From assembly GCA_001550305.1 (NCBI GenBank), contig LRTP01000593.1:1-32262 (forward strand): a stretch of 32,262 bases of DNA, read 5' to 3'. This DNA is from Streptomyces diastatochromogenes (lineage in GTDB: Bacteria; Actinomycetota; Actinomycetes; Streptomycetales; Streptomycetaceae). The notes beneath the pieces were generated by a model that was given only the letters and a program-made list of their open reading frames with translations, ran no database searches and was not told the DNA's origin. The position numbers and the translations under genes were made by a program. Below, piece by piece: positions 30,338 through 32,262 of the stretch (position 1 is its first letter; the number at the start of each line of letters is the position of its first letter).

Positions 30338-32262
30338 ATGAGCGCGCCGAACGACTCACGGAAGGGCTTCGGTAGGGGGGAAGTACCCCTTCCCGTCGGA
30401 GAGTTGATCTTCAGTGAGCGGAGCGCGTCGGCTGCGATGAATGACGGACCGACCGAGATGAGTGATGTGCGGACCGGCGGGGGTGAGGTACGGACCGCCA
30501 TGGGTGACGTACGGCCCGGTCGGCTGAAGGTCTATCTGGGGGCGGCCCCGGGGGTCGGCAAGACCTACCGCATGCTCGACGAGGCGCGCCGTCGGGCGGC
30601 ACGGGGCGCCGATGTGGTGGTGGGGTTCGTGGAGTGCCACGGCCGCCCGGGCACGGAGGCGCTGCTCGACGGCCTGGAGGTCGTGCCGCGCGCCCACTGC
30701 GCCCACCGCGGGGGAGAGTTCGAGGAGATGGACCTCGCCGCGGTCCTCGAGCGCCGGCCGCAGGTCGCGATCGTCGACGAGCTGGCCCACACCAACGTCC
30801 CCGGAGCCGGCCGCAACGCCAGACGCCGGCAGGACGTCGAGGAACTGCTCGCCGCCGGGATCGACGTCATCACGGCCCTCAACATCCAGCACCTGGAGTC
30901 CCTCAACGATGTCGTCGAGAAGATCACGCGGATGCCGCAGCGCGAGACGGTGCCCGACGAGGTCGTACGACGGGCGCAGCAGATCGAGTTCGTCGACATC
31001 ACGCCGGAGGGACTGCGTCGTCGGATGGCGCACGGCAACATCTACGCCCCCGAGAAGATCGACGCGGCCCTGGCCGACTACTTCCGGCCCGGCAATCTGA
31101 CCGCGCTGCGCCAACTGGCCCTGCTGTGGGTGGCCGACCGGGTGGACGAGGCGCTCCAGTCGTACCGCTCCGAGCACGGTATCGGCGGGGTGTGGGAGAT
31201 CCGGGAGCGGGTGGTCGTGGCCCTCACCGGCGGGCCCGAGGGTGGCACCCTCATCCGGCGGGCCGCCCGGATCGCCGACCGGTCGGCGGGCGGTGACCTG
31301 CTCGCCGTGCACGTGACCCGCAGCGACGGACTTGCCGCGGGTGCCTCGCACGCCTCGCTCGCCCGGCAGCGGCGGCTGGTCGAGGACCTGGGCGGGAGCT
31401 ACCACTCGGTCGTCGGCGACGACGTGCCCACCGCCCTCGTCGACTTCGCCCGCGCCGAGAACGCCACCCAACTCGTCCTCGGCACCAGCCGCCGGGGCCG
31501 CGTCGAACGCTTCGTCACCGGCCGCGGCACGGGCGAGACGGTGGTCGAACTCTCCTCGGACATCGACGTCCACATCGTCACGCACGAGCGCGCGGGACGC
31601 GGCACGCTGCTGCCCTCGCGGCGGCGCACCCTGTCGACCGCGCGCCGGGTCGCGGGCCCGGTCGCCGGGCTGCTGCTGCCCGTGGCGCTCACCTTCCTGC
31701 TCGATCTCGACTGGGCCCGGGACCGGCTCAACCTCACCAGCGAGGCGCTGCTGTTCCTGCTCACCGTGGTGGGCGTGGCCTGCATAGGAGGGGTCGTCTC
31801 GGCGGTGATCGCCTCGGTGACGGCGTCCCTGCTGCTCAACTACTGGTTCATCCCGCCCGTCGGGCAGTTCACGCTCGACGATCCCAACGCGCTGCTGGCC
31901 CTGGCGGTCTTCGCGGCGGTCGCCGCCGTGGTCGCCGGTGTCGTCGACCGCTCCCTGCGTCTGTCGCGGCGCTCGGCCCGCGCCACCGCCGAGGCCGAGA
32001 CCATGTCCTCGCTCGCCGGCAGCATCGTGCGGGGCGGCGCCACGATCCCGGCGCTGGTGGAACGTACCCGCGAGACCTTCGGCATGGACTCGGCGGAACT
32101 GGTCGACGAGCCGCCCGGAGACAACGGCGCGACGGTCGTGCCCGCGGGCCCCGGCGCCTTCCTCGTCCTGCGCGGGCGCCCCCTGCCCTCCTCCGAGCGG
32201 CGTGTGCTCGCCGCGTTCGCCGCCCACGTGGGATCCGCCGTCGAACGCGCCAGGCTCGCGGA
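30338..32262 (+). CDS. kdpD: KdpD sensor histidine kinase, 5' part
   Basis: This is the N-terminal part of the K+-responsive sensor kinase KdpD; the gene continues past the right edge without a stop, so the kinase core is not seen. The KdpD domain has Walker A GAAPGVGKT (68-76 from ATG 30338) and the Walker B-like AIVDELAHTNVPGAG. A universal-stress-protein domain follows (WEIRERVVVALTGGPEGGTL ... LVLGTSRRGRVERFV). The DUF4118 membrane block (LLLPVALTFLLDL, LLFLLTVVGVACIGGVVSAV, LLALAVFAAVAAVVAGVV) and the start of a GAF domain come next. The start is uncertain: in-frame ATGs lie at 30338 (AAGGA upstream), 30437, 30461 and 30500. The region between 30461 and 30520 encodes three imperfect repeats of (M/G)xDVRTG. 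No kdpABC lies upstream. Confidence 0.95.
   Translation, partial: MSAPNDSRKGFGRGEVPLPVGELIFSERSASAAMNDGPTEMSDVRTGGGEVRTAMGDVRPGRLKVYLGAAPGVGKTYRMLDEARRRAARGADVVVGFVECHGRPGTEALLDGLEVVPRAHCAHRGGEFEEMDLAAVLERRPQVAIVDELAHTNVPGAGRNARRRQDVEELLAAGIDVITALNIQHLESLNDVVEKITRMPQRETVPDEVVRRAQQIEFVDITPEGLRRRMAHGNIYAPEKIDAALADYFRPGNLTALRQLALLWVADRVDEALQSYRSEHGIGGVWEIRERVVVALTGGPEGGTLIRRAARIADRSAGGDLLAVHVTRSDGLAAGASHASLARQRRLVEDLGGSYHSVVGDDVPTALVDFARAENATQLVLGTSRRGRVERFVTGRGTGETVVELSSDIDVHIVTHERAGRGTLLPSRRRTLSTARRVAGPVAGLLLPVALTFLLDLDWARDRLNLTSEALLFLLTVVGVACIGGVVSAVIASVTASLLLNYWFIPPVGQFTLDDPNALLALAVFAAVAAVVAGVVDRSLRLSRRSARATAEAETMSSLAGSIVRGGATIPALVERTRETFGMDSAELVDEPPGDNGATVVPAGPGAFLVLRGRPLPSSERRVLAAFAAHVGSAVERARLA

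Noticed and set aside
30356..32227. 623-codon minus-strand open frame
   Set aside because: It is the antisense shadow of kdpD, whose plus-strand reading has clear KdpD, USP and DUF4118 domains.

Overview
The window looks like a chromosomal stretch from a Streptomyces or close actinobacterial relative. Base composition is very GC-rich, coding regions have strongly GC-biased third positions, GTG and TTG starts are common, and the gene families match (single-domain DhaM, polyphosphate glucokinase, MmyB-type XRE regulators, DUF6153/DUF305 pairs, a GH75 chitosanase). No rRNA or intact tRNA gene was seen.

Layout. 1-3.2 kb: the 5' part of a LysR regulator, a three-domain fibronectin-III lipoprotein, a secreted GH75 chitosanase, and an SDR oxidoreductase facing a TetR regulator across a palindromic operator. 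4.1-6.5 kb: a 43-bp tandem repeat, then the dhaK-dhaL-dhaM dihydroxyacetone kinase operon on the minus strand. 6.5-7.4 kb holds no credible gene.

7.4-13.7 kb is a glucose-to-pentose-phosphate island. HAD phosphatase and rpiA run leftward. ppgK, a gene relic, gnd, pgl and zwf run rightward from a shared promoter region. The relic at 10084-10460 is the most striking feature: about 380 bp holds, in order, the N-terminus of transketolase, an internal piece of transaldolase and the C-terminus of phosphoglucose isomerase. This is what remains of a tkt-tal-pgi gene series after two internal deletions. The surviving genes would turn glucose into glucose-6-phosphate with polyphosphate, then oxidise it to pentose phosphate with release of reduced nicotinamide cofactor.

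13.7-17.6 kb is a remodelled zone. It holds a broken FAD-monooxygenase fragment, a DUF4142 protein, and a complete 1456-bp IS4-family element with 16-bp inverted repeats and a 10-bp target duplication that copies the DUF4142 stop codon. The transposase frame is broken by a +1 shift at a CCC-TGA. A secreted barrel-like protein follows, then what looks like the 3' end of a tRNA with its terminator (a possible old attachment site).

17.9-32.3 kb: a Gfo/Idh/MocA oxidoreductase, two dehydrogenase/hydrolase relics, a GtrA-type membrane protein, an XRE regulator divergent from an alpha/beta hydrolase, a peptidase-inhibitor-like secreted protein and a quinone-oxidoreductase-type MDR enzyme. Then come MarR/membrane protein and TetR/MFS divergent pairs, a GNAT enzyme, a DUF6153-DUF305 pair, and the 5' part of a KdpD sensor kinase cut by the window edge. 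Several regulator-target pairs carry visible inverted repeats in the shared intergenic space.
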